Of a stretch of DNA of 58,286 nt, positions 1-10,382 are shown piece after piece. The position numbers and the translations under genes are program-made. Source of the stretch: Chrysochromulina tobinii (taxonomy: Eukaryota; Haptophyta; Prymnesiales; Chrysochromulinaceae). The notes beneath the pieces were generated by a model. It saw nothing but the letters and a program-made list of their open reading frames with translations, was not told where the DNA came from and searched no databases. The DNA lies in NCBI GenBank assembly GCA_001275005.1, contig JWZX01003336.1, forward strand, positions 1 to 58,286, in the 5' to 3' direction. Positions within the stretch are counted from its first letter, which is position 1. Each line of letters opens with the position of its first letter.

Positions 1-860
1 CGCGAACCGCTCCGCGGTTCACCCCAGCGACACCAGCGCAGCGGACGATCGAGCTCTGACAAGATGTGACATGACGACGTCTTCGCGCAAAAAAAAAAGA
101 AAAACAAAATCCGCAAAAATCGTTGCAGGATTGCAGTCTCTGATTTTTGATGAATTTCGCGGAATCCTGATTGACACCCCGAATCCATCGATTAAGTAAC
201 TGACACCCTGCAACCGATACCCGCGCAGGAACTTAACTAACCGTTAACTAACCCAATCTCGTCACCGCCCTCCCCCTCAGGGGGTGGGTGCGGCCGGCTC
301 CTCATAAGGGGTCGGTCATGACGAGGACCACCACGACACCGTCGCCCTACGGCGCGACGCCCCCCCATCCGGGGGCGGGCCGTGAAACGCATCGAAAAAT
401 CCTCCCCGGGGTGGATGGTTTTTCTACAACCTCCCGAACTTCCCCTACGGAAAAGGGGGGTTCGATGTGTCGGGAGGGGGGGGGTAAGGGGTCACCGGGT
501 GTCATCACACTGATGAACCCCGGACCGTATTGGCCGTTATACTTGTGGGGGTTCCACTTAGGGGGGGATCAACGAACCGCCCCCTGCCAAGGGGGAGTTC
601 TAGCCGCCCGAAGGTTACCCGCCTCGTTAGGTACGGTCCGGTGAGACAAAACAAACTTTTCTGAAGCTCATACTCAGTTTCTACGACATCCTCTCTCTCG
701 CTCTCGTCAGCCGCGCGGTCTCAGTGTCCCATACGACTACGTTCCCAATACATGACACTCGAGAGAGCGAAGTCCAAGAGCGAGTGAAGCGAGCGCGTGT
801 TGCTGCCACACGCCCTGCCGTCCGCTAACTGAATTGCCGTGCAGTCCTGCGGGTGAGGTT
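1..860. other. Left-edge region, no gene recognised
   Basis: I recognise no gene here. Positions 4-20 form a perfect hairpin (7-bp arms, 3-nt loop). An open frame at 288-644 (+) would give 118 residues rich in P, T and G with no family resemblance and no codon pattern like its neighbours, so I do not call it. The GC-rich stretch 265-620 has several runs of C and G. The stretch 690-860 is presumably the 3' flank of the DnaJ gene and has CT/GA-rich repeats (ctctctcgctctcg near 690 and gagcgagtgaagcgagcg near 780). Confidence 0.5.
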
Positions 861-2291
861 TTATCGGAATTGGACGTGCACGTGCTGGCCACCGTGGTGC
901 ATCCAGTGGCCCTGCTGCTGTTGCTGCTGACCCTCGCCTGGGTTGCCCGTCACGTCCTCGCCCGCATCGTACTTCTTGCGCAGGTCCTCGTCTGAAAGAA
1001 CCTCGTACGCCAGCGCGATCGCCTTGAACTTGATCTCCGCCTCCTCATCGCCCTTGTTCTTGTCGGGATGCCACTCGACGGCGAGCTTGTGATAGGCACG
1101 CTTGATCTCGCGTGCGGAGGCGCCGCGCGTCACGTTGAGTAGCTTGTAGTAGTCGACCTCCTTAGAGCGCTTGAAGAGCTTTTCCGCCTGCTCGAGCCCC
1201 TTGCGCGCGTCCTGTGAGTGCTCGTCCATCTCGAGGACCTGCTTGAAGCCGGCGATCGCCTCCTCAAACCTCTCGGCGAGCATGAGCGCCTCGGAGTGGA
1301 GCAGCCTCGAGGACATCGAGCCCGAGTCATGCTGCGTGTGCTGCTCGCACACCTTGAGAGCGTCCTCCGTCCGTCGCAGCCTGATGTTGCACGTGCAGAG
1401 ATCCCTATAAAGTGTGGAGCGGTACACGTTGGGAGGTGCGAGCGCGAGCGCCTCGTCGAGCAGCACGCGCGCCTCTTCGTACTGCTCCTCGCGTTCGAGC
1501 TGCTTCATGCGCCCCTTGCCCTCCACGTCCTTGCCCATCACCGCCTCAATCTTCTCGAGCACCTTGGCGACCTTTTTGGCATGCTTGTAGTCGGCTTTGC
1601 ACTTGGTGTGCTCGGGGTCGAGCTTGAGCGCCTCGCGGAAGTGGCGCAGCGCGAGCTCGGTGTTGCCCATCACCCAGAACTGCTTGCCACGCTTGTAAAG
1701 CTGGTTCAGTGCATCGTCCGCACTGAACTCCTCCTCCTTCTTCTCCTCCGCTCTGCCGCTCGGCTGCCGGTTGGCGCGCTGCTCGCGCAGCCAGCGCCAC
1801 TGCTGCTCGCAGCGGTCGTTGCACGTGAACTCCTCGTGCTCGCAGCTGGACTCGGCTGCGCGTACACCGCCTTCGCACTCGCAGTAGCCGCTCCAGCCGT
1901 GCTTGATCCGCACGTGGCAGTCTTGGTCCGACTGTGGCTGCCGTTTGCCGCTCGCGGAACAGTCGCCCGTCTGCCGCCACTTGACGCACTTCGTGGTGCC
2001 GGCACTAGCCGTGTCTCCCGCGGCCGCGCTCGTGCCATCGCACCGGCCGCACGTCATCTTGCACTCGGTCCACACCGCCGAGCTGCCGAGGCCCGGCGGC
2101 GGCGTCCGCCACACATCGCTGAAGGCTCGGTTGCAGTCGTTCTTGAGCTGTGGGCACGTGACCGACGGGCTCGGGCAGCCGTCCTCGTTGCACGGCCACG
2201 GGCCGCCGTCTTCGCACCCGGCGGCCGCCGCCAGGTCCGCGTAGAGGCCCGACGCGAGAAGAGCCAGCCTCGTAAGTACAGAGCCGGCCAT
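861..2291 (-). CDS. ER-lumenal TPR / J-domain co-chaperone (DNAJC3/P58IPK-like) with Cys-rich N-terminus
   Basis: Intronless, 476 residues. Residues 1-24 look like a cleavable signal peptide ([15 protein letters not shown]...). A cysteine-rich part follows: an ShKT-like module around 40-85 (six-Cys pattern ending TCGRC), then a module around 100-140 with the pattern [10 protein letters not shown]...SGYCEC that I associate with secretory proteins of secondary-plastid algae. Residues about 190-370 are TPR-like helices (for example [21 protein letters not shown]). A J domain near 380-445 has the HPD motif that stimulates Hsp70 (BiP). The tail is Q/H-rich. TPR followed by J matches P58IPK, which binds unfolded proteins in the ER lumen, but that family has no Cys-rich N-terminal modules. 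No KDEL signal is visible. Divergent from the CFAP65 gene. Confidence 0.85.
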   Translation of the reverse strand: MAGSVLTRLALLASGLYADLAAAAGCEDGGPWPCNEDGCPSPSVTCPQLKNDCNRAFSDVWRTPPPGLGSSAVWTECKMTCGRCDGTSAAAGDTASAGTTKCVKWRQTGDCSASGKRQPQSDQDCHVRIKHGWSGYCECEGGVRAAESSCEHEEFTCNDRCEQQWRWLREQRANRQPSGRAEEKKEEEFSADDALNQLYKRGKQFWVMGNTELALRHFREALKLDPEHTKCKADYKHAKKVAKVLEKIEAVMGKDVEGKGRMKQLEREEQYEEARVLLDEALALAPPNVYRSTLYRDLCTCNIRLRRTEDALKVCEQHTQHDSGSMSSRLLHSEALMLAERFEEAIAGFKQVLEMDEHSQDARKGLEQAEKLFKRSKEVDYYKLLNVTRGASAREIKRAYHKLAVEWHPDKNKGDEEAEIKFKAIALAYEVLSDEDLRKKYDAGEDVTGNPGEGQQQQQQGHWMHHGGQHVHVQFR

Positions 2292-2651
2292 GACACGTCA
2301 GCAAGAACCGCACCCATTTCTGAATCTTCGCGCGTTGTGTTGAACAGAACTGAGCTCTGCCATTATAGCGCCCGTGCGGCCCCCGTGCTTGGCGGGACCT
2401 CAAGTGTGTAGTGTCAGTGTAGTGTCTAGACGGACTGTCCTTCAAGCAGCAGCGCAACTCGGCACGTCCGCGTGGGCGCTCATCTACGGCGGCGGGCCGC
2501 CGCCGGACTCGCTGAGCAAGTTCCAGGAGATGGAGGAGTGTGAGATTGGCCAGGCTCTGTGTAGCTCTTCAAGTTACGATGTGCCCAATAAAACGCCTGA
2601 ATAAAACGCCCCCGTTTGTCGTTCTGACTTTTACTCGCTGCGAGCGCCAGG
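2292..2651. promoter_or_regulatory. Shared divergent promoter region, DnaJ gene (-) and CFAP65 gene (+)
   Basis: A 360-bp gap separates the two divergent start codons, so it must hold both promoters and both 5' UTRs. Near 2586-2606 the sequence taaaacgcc(t)gaa occurs twice in tandem (ataaaacgcctgaataaaacgcc). I see no clear TATA box or other named element. Confidence 0.5.
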
Positions 2652-5600
2652 ATGCCAGCCATCAAGCCTGTCGGCCTGGGCGGTGACCCGGCCTCGTGGC
2701 CTGCTGGCAAGGCGTCCTCGTTGGTCAAGTCGCTGCGCGCTGACAGGCCAGCGCCGCTGTCGCGCGCCGAGCGCATCCGGCGCTTTGGCGTCGACTGCGG
2801 CGACGGCCTGGTCTGGCAGCCGACCTGGGTGCCCGGCGGTGAGTACACGAAGACACTCACTGTCAAGAACGTATCCAAGCAGGCCGTCACCGTCAAGTAT
2901 AAGCTGCCGGACAGCAAATTCTTTAGCATGGCCTTTCCAGAGAAGATCATGCTCAATGCTGGCTTGTCGAAGACGGTGGAGGTTAGCTTCCGGCCGCAGC
3001 TGCTGGAGCCGTACGATGAAGTCATCGAATTCACGACGGACACGGGCTCGTTCGTCGTGCCCATCCGCGCGATGATTCCGACCGTCGCGTGCCACGTACC
3101 CACGCACCTCGACTTTGGTTTCTGCCCGGTGAATGACGTTGAGACGCGCTCCTTCCACGTGACCAACGATGGCGAGCTGCCCATCGAGTTTAGCCTGAGC
3201 TGCGAGGCGCCATTCACGCTGAAGCCCACGAGCGGCACGGTGCAACCGCGCCAGCACGCGAGCATTGAGGTCACCTTTATTCCCAAGGATGCGTCGGTCT
3301 TCGTCGCGCAGTGCGTGTGCACCGTGGCTGGCGACAGGTCGCACACGATCAAGATCGGCGGCATCGGCAAGTACCCGTTCCTCACGTGCTCATCGGAGCG
3401 CATCGACTGCGGCGCGGTGCTCACCAGCAACACGTTGACGAAGCACTTCAAGCTGCGCAACACGTCGCTCGTCTTCGCGCGCTTCGAGCTCGTGCGCGTC
3501 GACAACGACGTAGAGCCCAGCTTCGTCTTCCACCCGACGAGCGGCATCATCCCGCCCGACGGCGAGCTCGACGTAGGCGTGCAGTTCCGGCCCAAGGTGA
3601 CGGGCACGTTCACGTGCGACCACTACGAGGTGCGCACGCCCGGCGGCAACACGGTGCCCATCGAGTGCTCCGGCGAGGCCGTCGGGCCCGAGCTCGTCCT
3701 CTCCAAGGAGGTGATCAATTTCAACGACGTGATCATCCAGCTGCCGCGCCAGAGCTCGTCGCGCATCTTCGAGATCCACAACAAGTCGGAGATCCCGGTG
3801 CCGTTCCAGCTGCACTCGATCGAACCCAACGGACTCTTCACGCTCGAGCCCGCACACGGCGTCGTGCCCCCCAACCTCTCCGCGCATGTCACCTTCACCT
3901 TCTCGCCGCCGGAGCCGGGCAACTACTACCGGCGCGTCTACGTGCTCTTCCACAACGCGGCGCCCAAAGCGGTGGACCTGATCGGCTCGGGCTACACGGA
4001 GAAGCGGCGGCCCATGCCGATCGCGCCGCGCTTCGTGGCCGAGTACCTGCACCGCGAGCTGCGTAACCAGCATAGGCTGACACCGGACGAGCTGCAGGCC
4101 AAGGCGGACTTGCGCCGGATGGCGATGGCGTCGGGCGCCGTGGCCGACGACGATGGCGAGCTCTTTGACCCAACGGTCTCGGAGATGTCGACGATGGTGA
4201 CCGACCCGCGCTCCGAGGTGGCGCTCATGCGCGGCCTCTTCCGCGGCGCGTGCTGGCGCCAGGGCGCCGTCTACTTCGAGGAGGATAGGGTTGCCTTCGG
4301 CGAGGGCTCCCGCATCAAAATCTCCGAAGCGCGTACGGTGCGCCTGGTCAACCGGACCAACGGCAAGCTCACGGTGCAGTGGGCCGTGCCCAACGGCTAC
4401 GTCAACGGTGGGCCCAAGGACCTCAAGGCCGCCGTCTTCGCCGTCACGCCCGCGCAGTGCGACGTGGGACCCAACTCAACGGCCGAGTTCGCGGTCCAGT
4501 TTCGGCCGCAGTCGGATCAGCAATACTACGTGCAGTCCCTAGAGTGTTACTGCTCCTTCAAGTCGATGCGCACGTTCCGGCTGGTGACCGAGGACAGCTT
4601 TGCGCTGCCCTGGTGCCTCTCGCTCACCGCCTCAGGGTACACCTTCGCGGCGGGCGCTGAGCAGTTCATCCCGCGGGGGATCCTCTCTCACTCCTTGCTC
4701 ACCTTCCCCGCGGTGCACTGCGGCGACGCCTCCTTCCAAACGATCTCGATTCGAAACGACAACGACACGCCGATGCTCTTCGAGGTGTCCGACCTGGCCT
4801 CCTCCTTTGCCATCCTGCCCGCCGTCGGCGTCGTCCCGGCGGGAGAGACCCAGCTGCTCGCTGTGCGCTTCCAACCTGCCGATGCGAGGCGCTACCGCAC
4901 CACCGCGATGCTCACGCTCAACAACGACGGCGGCGCGGCCATCCCGCTTCAGCTCGTGGGCACCGGGTGCAAGGCTGCGCTCACGATGCCCTCGAAGCTC
5001 TACATGCCAACCGCGTGCGTGGGCGCCGCGTCGCATGCGAAGCTCACCTTGACGAACCCGAGCCGGCTGCCCCTCGCGTACGAATGGGATATCCCCGAGA
5101 AGCTCGTCGGGCTGCTCACCGTCGACTGCCCCGCGGGTGTGCTGCGTGGGCGCGAGTCCATCGAGCTCGACTGGAGGTTTGCGCCCAACGCAGACCGGAC
5201 GTACCTTGCCAAGGTGCCCTGCCTCGTCTCGCCCCTCGATGACGGCGTCGACGGCGGCAACCACGAGATCGTCAAGCAGATCTTGCACGTGAGCGGAGTC
5301 GGCTCGTCGGGCGTCATCCAAGCGGATCCGCCCGTAGTCGACTTCAAGACGGTGCTCGTGGGCAACTCGCACCGGCGCACGCTCACGCTGATCAACTCGA
5401 GCCCTGTCGACCTGTGGTACTCCCTCTCGTTCACGCGCGAGGGCGACCCGGCCTTGCACGTGTCTGGCCTGCGAGCGGACGAGCTGATCCACTGCGAGCA
5501 GAACGAGGGCCTCGTGCCCGCACGCAACACGATGGACGTGAAGCTGGTGCTGAAGCCGCCGCGGCGCGAGACGTTCGAGTTCTCGGTGCGCTGCACGCTG

Positions 5601-8162
5601 CGGCCGGGCAAGTCGGCCGGGCTCGGCAACTCGACACGGACCGCGGGCGGCGTGCCTCTGTCGCCTGAGCCTCCAGAGCACCACCCGTCGCTGCCGCTCG
5701 GGCTTGGTGAGCTGCTCGGCCCGCCGCGCGAGCTGTGCCGCGTGACGGCGATGGCCGACTTTCCGCAGCTGCAGGTCTGCGACGTGCGGCTCGCGGGCGT
5801 TTCGCAGGAGATCTTGTGGCAGCAGCTGCGAGTGCCCGAGCTCAACGCCGAGCTGCGCAGTATCTTGTCCGAGGCAGAGCTCAAGGTGATGAGCTCTGAG
5901 GGCGCCTCGAGCATGGGCGACATTGCGTCGCTTCAGGCGACGCTGCCGGTGGTCGATATGATGATGCCGCCCGCGCTGCCCGGCGACCCGACCATGACGC
6001 TCCACCTGCTCGTGCGCAACGTGGGCGAGCTCGGCGCCTCCTTCCGTCTGCGCTACCCGACCGAGATGGAGCTGCAGATCGAGCACTGGGCCGACAAGGG
6101 CGAGCCGACGGCCCGGGAGCTCAAGCAGCATCTGATCGTTGACAAGGGCGTGCTCGCGGTCTCTCCCAAGATGGCGGAGCTCGCGCCCGGCGAGGATGTC
6201 GAGCTGCTTGTCAAGATGCGTCACTTCCGCGCCGACGACTACGAGCTGCCCGTGCTGCTCCAGATCACGTCGGGACGGCAGCTCACGCTCAACATCAAGG
6301 GTCGGACGCTCGCGCTCGGCGAAAAGTACCTGCACATCCCGCTGCGCGAAGTCGTCCTTCCACCGACCCCGATCGGGCTGCAGACGCCGCAGCGGCACAC
6401 ATTCGAGCTGCCCAACTATTCGGACGTGCCGTTGCCTTTCGAGGTCCAGCTGCAGCAGGTGTATAACCTCAACGCGTCCAATTTCAACTTCCCCATCCTC
6501 GTGTGCGAGAACCCGTCGGGCATCATCCCGCCTGGCGGCGTGGCGCACGTCGCCTTCCGATTCAACCCACTCGAGGTTAAAGATTATCACGTGGCGCTGC
6601 CCGTCGCACTCGGCGCTGCGGGCACGCGCACGTTCGTGCTGCTTGCCTCGGGCTACCACCCACGCGAGCCCACGGAGTACGAGGCCTTCTTGAGCCGGCA
6701 GCGCGAGCTGATGCCGCCCGCGCAGCAGCTGATCCCCGAGAGGCAGCCTATGCGCCTCTCTTTTGATCGCGCGCTCTTTGGGCAGGTGCCGCAGGGTGCG
6801 ACCTTGCGCAAGCTGCTCGTGCTGCGCAACGTGCACTCAATGCCGTGCGACTTTGCTTGGGATACCACCCATCCCCTGTGGGGCACCATCCTCTCCATCT
6901 ACCCCTCCTCGGGCACCGTGGGCGCGGGCAAGCACCTGTGCTGCAAGTTGTCCCTCAACGGTATCGGGCCGCCCGAGGAGCTCCGCACGCACCTCACGTG
7001 CATGCTCTCGCCGCACATCGACCCGAACGCGCTCACTGAGACCGAGCGGCTCGCAGCTGCCAACGCCTTCGCCACGGGCACGCTTGGGCTGCTGCCAGCG
7101 ACCCACCCGCTCGCGGCGGGGACCGCGCTGCGCCCGCGATCAGACTCGCGCATCCCTGTGACCGAGCTTCAGCCCAAGCTGCGCGGGCTGCAGGCGCTCA
7201 TTCACATCGAGGAGCGAGAATCGCGCCGGCAGGCGGCCGCTGCGGGCATGACCGCGCAGGAGTACGCGATGACAGCCGCTGCGTCGCAGGTGCAGCAGGT
7301 GACGCTGCCGCCCTCGCAGGCGGGCGACCTCGGCCCAGCGCCGCCGCCGCCGCCGCCGCAGCTCCTGCTCGATGTGCGCGCGTGCATCTCACCGACCGAA
7401 GTGCTCGCAGCCGGCGGCGTCGACATGACGCGCTTCTACCTGCCGCGTGCGCTGCAGCCGACCGAGTTCCCGCCGCCGCCCTCGGCTGGCACTGCCACCT
7501 CGAGCCCGAGGACGCTGCCACCCGTGCAGGCGGAGCAACGCGAGACCGTCGAGGTGCTCGTCGCGATGATGCTTGATGAGGTGCTCAACGACAATACCAT
7601 CCGGCGCGCCATCAACTCCGTCGATGTCGAGCCCACGCCCTGGTTCCGCCAGATCACCGAGTCGCGCTTGCCCGGCGCCGCCGCGGCCGCGGCCGCAGTC
7701 GCAGCGGCCGAAGAGGACGCAGCGGAGGACGCAGCGGCCGCAGCCTCGCGCAGGCAATCTCGCAGGCCGAGCACGGAGGTCGTCAACGCGCCGACGGCGC
7801 AGGGCTTCGCCGCCGTCGCGGGTGCGACCGGCCAGGGCTTTGGAGCCGCCGTGCCGCCGCCCGCCGCCCCAGCGTCGGTGGCAGACGTGGACATTGCCGA
7901 CCAGACCCTCGAAGCTCAGATTGAGGCGGCCGATCGGCTCGCGCGCGCGCAGCGTCGAGCGGCGGAGGTGGAGCGCAGGCGTCGCGAGGCCGAGACGTCG
8001 GCGCGCGTGCGCGGCGGCGCCGAGTTCCAGGAGCTCGTGGCGTACGTGCTCGAGGGGACGCTCTTCAATCTCGTATCCGAGGTGTCGCTCGGCGAGTTCC
8101 CGCTCGACACGGTGCCGCGCCAGATAGTGAGATCCGTCGAGATCGCGCCGGAGGGGCCGTGA
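2652..8162 (+). CDS. CFAP65: CFAP65-like ciliary protein with many ASH/MSP (Ig-like) domains
   Basis: Single exon, 1,836 residues, close to the usual CFAP65 length. The protein is a chain of ASH/MSP-type beta-sandwich repeats. Each has the pattern 'F-G-x-V/C... R-x-F-x-L-x-N-x-S/T-x-x-P-x-x-F... F-x-L-x-P-x-x-G-x-V/I-x-P... V-x-F-x-P'; examples start near residues 55, 160, 250, 345, 545, 690, 870, 1110 and 1270. The opening repeat, with W-x-P-G-G-E-Y-T-K-x-L near residue 65, is the best match to CFAP65, a central-apparatus component of motile cilia. Residues about 1,560-1,580 are a proline run and 1,675-1,790 an Ala/Glu-rich probable coiled coil. Other ASH proteins (HYDIN, CFAP47, DLEC1) are alternatives but differ in length. 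The ATG at 2652 follows a stop-rich stretch. The gene implies a ciliated life stage. It has no introns, unlike the giant gene downstream. Confidence 0.75.
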   Translation: MPAIKPVGLGGDPASWPAGKASSLVKSLRADRPAPLSRAERIRRFGVDCGDGLVWQPTWVPGGEYTKTLTVKNVSKQAVTVKYKLPDSKFFSMAFPEKIMLNAGLSKTVEVSFRPQLLEPYDEVIEFTTDTGSFVVPIRAMIPTVACHVPTHLDFGFCPVNDVETRSFHVTNDGELPIEFSLSCEAPFTLKPTSGTVQPRQHASIEVTFIPKDASVFVAQCVCTVAGDRSHTIKIGGIGKYPFLTCSSERIDCGAVLTSNTLTKHFKLRNTSLVFARFELVRVDNDVEPSFVFHPTSGIIPPDGELDVGVQFRPKVTGTFTCDHYEVRTPGGNTVPIECSGEAVGPELVLSKEVINFNDVIIQLPRQSSSRIFEIHNKSEIPVPFQLHSIEPNGLFTLEPAHGVVPPNLSAHVTFTFSPPEPGNYYRRVYVLFHNAAPKAVDLIGSGYTEKRRPMPIAPRFVAEYLHRELRNQHRLTPDELQAKADLRRMAMASGAVADDDGELFDPTVSEMSTMVTDPRSEVALMRGLFRGACWRQGAVYFEEDRVAFGEGSRIKISEARTVRLVNRTNGKLTVQWAVPNGYVNGGPKDLKAAVFAVTPAQCDVGPNSTAEFAVQFRPQSDQQYYVQSLECYCSFKSMRTFRLVTEDSFALPWCLSLTASGYTFAAGAEQFIPRGILSHSLLTFPAVHCGDASFQTISIRNDNDTPMLFEVSDLASSFAILPAVGVVPAGETQLLAVRFQPADARRYRTTAMLTLNNDGGAAIPLQLVGTGCKAALTMPSKLYMPTACVGAASHAKLTLTNPSRLPLAYEWDIPEKLVGLLTVDCPAGVLRGRESIELDWRFAPNADRTYLAKVPCLVSPLDDGVDGGNHEIVKQILHVSGVGSSGVIQADPPVVDFKTVLVGNSHRRTLTLINSSPVDLWYSLSFTREGDPALHVSGLRADELIHCEQNEGLVPARNTMDVKLVLKPPRRETFEFSVRCTLRPGKSAGLGNSTRTAGGVPLSPEPPEHHPSLPLGLGELLGPPRELCRVTAMADFPQLQVCDVRLAGVSQEILWQQLRVPELNAELRSILSEAELKVMSSEGASSMGDIASLQATLPVVDMMMPPALPGDPTMTLHLLVRNVGELGASFRLRYPTEMELQIEHWADKGEPTARELKQHLIVDKGVLAVSPKMAELAPGEDVELLVKMRHFRADDYELPVLLQITSGRQLTLNIKGRTLALGEKYLHIPLREVVLPPTPIGLQTPQRHTFELPNYSDVPLPFEVQLQQVYNLNASNFNFPILVCENPSGIIPPGGVAHVAFRFNPLEVKDYHVALPVALGAAGTRTFVLLASGYHPREPTEYEAFLSRQRELMPPAQQLIPERQPMRLSFDRALFGQVPQGATLRKLLVLRNVHSMPCDFAWDTTHPLWGTILSIYPSSGTVGAGKHLCCKLSLNGIGPPEELRTHLTCMLSPHIDPNALTETERLAAANAFATGTLGLLPATHPLAAGTALRPRSDSRIPVTELQPKLRGLQALIHIEERESRRQAAAAGMTAQEYAMTAAASQVQQVTLPPSQAGDLGPAPPPPPPQLLLDVRACISPTEVLAAGGVDMTRFYLPRALQPTEFPPPPSAGTATSSPRTLPPVQAEQRETVEVLVAMMLDEVLNDNTIRRAINSVDVEPTPWFRQITESRLPGAAAAAAAVAAAEEDAAEDAAAAASRRQSRRPSTEVVNAPTAQGFAAVAGATGQGFGAAVPPPAAPASVADVDIADQTLEAQIEAADRLARAQRRAAEVERRRREAETSARVRGGAEFQELVAYVLEGTLFNLVSEVSLGEFPLDTVPRQIVRSVEIAPEGP

Positions 8163-8630
8163 CGAGCGACACAGGAGCCGTGCTGTGTGCGTGAGTGATG
8201 ACGGTGGTCGAGTGCTGTGTCCCAGTGATGTCTCATGAGTGTGACCGACCGAGTCGACCTACGATGTCGCCGGCGCAACGCGCTGCATGCGTCAAGTTGT
8301 TGAGTGTACCAGTCTCTGTGAGTCGCGCGTTTTAAGTTAACCGTTTATGGTTTATGATGAGTCGCCTGTCCGCGCAGGGCTCGAGCCCGCACACGCGCAC
8401 GACGTACGAGAGTCGCGGACTCAGTCTCAGAACGTCCTCAGAAGCGAGAAGGCAGCTGTCCACCTGACCACCTCGTCCAAACCTCGTCCATTCTCGTACG
8501 TGAGCTCGTTAATGGATATATTTTGAATGCCGCAGACGCTCGCCAGGATGTACAAATCAAAAATATCGAAATGTGGAATTTGCATGCGCGTGCGCGTGCA
8601 CCGGCCACAAAACAACAATCAAGATTCAAG
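8163..8630. other. Intergenic region between CFAP65 and ankyrin gene
   Basis: This 468-bp stretch holds the CFAP65 3' flank and the promoter of the ankyrin gene. An in-frame upstream ATG at 8523 would add 36 residues to the ankyrin protein, but would bury a good signal peptide, so I start that gene at 8631. It is AT-richer than the flanking genes near 8510-8580. No other element seen. Confidence 0.5.
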
Positions 8631-10106
8631 ATGAAGCTGGTCATCCTTGTCGGGATCGCACTTGTATCTGCACAAGATGTATATAGATTGCACGACGCTG
8701 CGAGAGAAGGCGACGTTGATAAATTGAAGGCTCTGGTGGCGGCGGGTGCATCGCTTGAAGCGCAGGCTGATAACGAAGCCACGCCACTGCACTTGGCTGC
8801 GATGCACGGCCAGACAGAGTCGATCAAGGCGCTGGTGGAGGCGGGTGCGTTGGTTGATGCGCAGGCTCGTGACAAATACACGCCACTGCACTTGGCTGCG
8901 GAGCACGGCCATACAGAATCGGTCGAGGCGCTACTCGCGGTAGGTGCGTCAGTTCATGCGCGGGCAGACCGTGGAACCACGGCGCTGCACAAGGCAGCGA
9001 TGAACGGCCACTCTGAGTCCACCAAAGCGCTGTTGGCAGCAGGCGCATCAGTCAATGCGCAGGGCGACAACAGAGCCCTGCCGCTGCACTGGGCTGCATT
9101 TCAGGGCCATTCGCATACTATCCTTGTGTTGCTGGAGGCGGGCGCATCGGCCGAGGCGCAGGATGACCAGAAAATCACCCCGCTGCACTGGGCTGCGGGG
9201 GGAGACCATACAGAGTCGATCAAGGTGCTGTTGGCGGCGGGTGCGGCTGTGGATATGCAGGATAAGAACAATGCGACGCCGCTACACTGGGCTGCGAAGA
9301 AAGGCCATACCCAGTCGATCATAGTATTGGTGTCGGCGGGTGCATATGTGGATGCGCAGGGCGGCGGCGCTTCGCTCGAGGCGCACGGTGACAAGAAGGC
9401 GACGCCCCTTCACATGGCCGCAATGCACGGCCACTCGGAGTCGATCAAGGCGCTGGTGGCGGCGGGTGCAACGGTGGATGCGCGCGACGACGAGAACGCC
9501 ACGCCACTGCACTGGGCTGCTGGGACGGGTGATCTCAACACTGATTCTCTCTGAGTCCGTCTGACTGAATCCGTCTCATCGCAGGCCTTTGTTGGTGTCT
9601 GTTGGTGTGACTGATTGCCTCCCTCATCAAGTAGCAGGTACCAAGGAGCACCTGATGACCTCTGATGACCTATGATGACCTCTGATGACCTCTGACGGCC
9701 TTATTCCTCAGGTACCCCGGAGTGGTCCAGCAATGCGGAGTCGATCGAGGCGCTCGTGGTGGCGGGTGCGCCGCTCGAGGCGCACAACGACAAGAAAGCC
9801 ACCCCGTTGCACTTGGCGGCGATGCACGGCTATCCTGACTCAGTCAAGGCACTGGTGGCAGCGGGTGCGTCGCTGGGGTCGCAGGGTGACAAGAAAGCCA
9901 CCCCGTTGCACTTGGCGGCGATGCACGGCAGACTGGATTCGATCATTGTGCTCCTCGCGGCAGGTGCGTCGGTCGATGCGCTGGACGACGAAAATTCCAC
10001 GCCGCTTCACATGGCCACGGAGCAGGGCCGTTCGGAGTCGATCGAGGTGCTGGTGGCGGCGCGTGCGGCGCTTGAGACTCGAACCGACGAAAAAGACGAA
10101 GTGTGA
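8631..10106 (+). CDS. Secreted ankyrin-repeat protein (two exons)
   Basis: Exons 8631-9528 and 9712-10106 join in phase (898+395 nt) to give about 430 residues. The first residues, MKLVILVGIALVSAQ, are a signal peptide, so the repeats are predicted to be lumenal or extracellular, which is unusual for ankyrins. About 13 repeats of 33 residues follow (T/A-x-L-H-x-A-A-x-x-G-H-x-E-S-I-K-A-L-L/V-x-A-G-A), about nine in exon 1 and four in exon 2. The repeats are also near-identical as DNA (about 99-bp period), which indicates recent tandem expansion. Around 9353-9385 a repeat boundary carries a partial duplication (VDAQGGGASLEAHGD), a scar of unequal recombination. The protein ends soon after the last repeat, in a charged tail. 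No enzymatic domain is visible, and the partner is unknown. Confidence 0.8.
9529..9711 (+). mobile_element. Introner (family A) forming the intron of the ankyrin gene
   Basis: This intron begins GTGATC and ends TTCCTCAG. Its body has the family-A repeats in the sense direction (TGATTGCC, CCCTCATCA, then four to five TGATGACCTC units at 9652-9700). Around 9636-9655 it contains a diverged copy of the downstream exon edge (caggtaccaaggagcacc against caggtaccccggagtggtcc at 9709-9728). Splicing joins exon phases 1 and 2 correctly and restores the ankyrin frame. The reading frame otherwise hits a stop at 9552. Confidence 0.8.
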
Positions 10107-10382
10107 TCGCAACTGCGTCGCGCCACGTCCGCGCCTCTGAAGCAACGTGAGCGAGGGGAGAGAGATGGAGGTTCACTCGACCGGTAGGAAACGAAAGTTT
10201 GCTTTGGGTGACCGGACCATACCCCCCCGGTACCTAGTACACGCACGCACCCTAGGGTCAGCATGCCTTCTCGAACATGATGGGCGCGTAGTATGAACTT
10301 ACAGGTGTTGAGACCAGACAGTATGGTACGCATGATGGTACGGTCTGCGGTGATACATGCACAGACTCTTTAGCCGCTCTCA

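Noticed and set aside
288-644. 118-codon frame near the left edge
   Set aside because: Low-complexity P/T/G translation, no family likeness, and no supporting context.
1218-2411. 397-codon plus-strand frame opposite the DnaJ gene
   Set aside because: Antisense of a clear J-domain/TPR gene; composition is Leu/Ala/Arg-rich shadow with no recognisable motif.
4632-6836. 734-codon open frame on the minus strand inside CFAP65
   Set aside because: It is exactly antisense to conserved ASH-domain coding sequence, and its translation is R/L/H-rich with no domain. GC-rich codon bias opens such frames.
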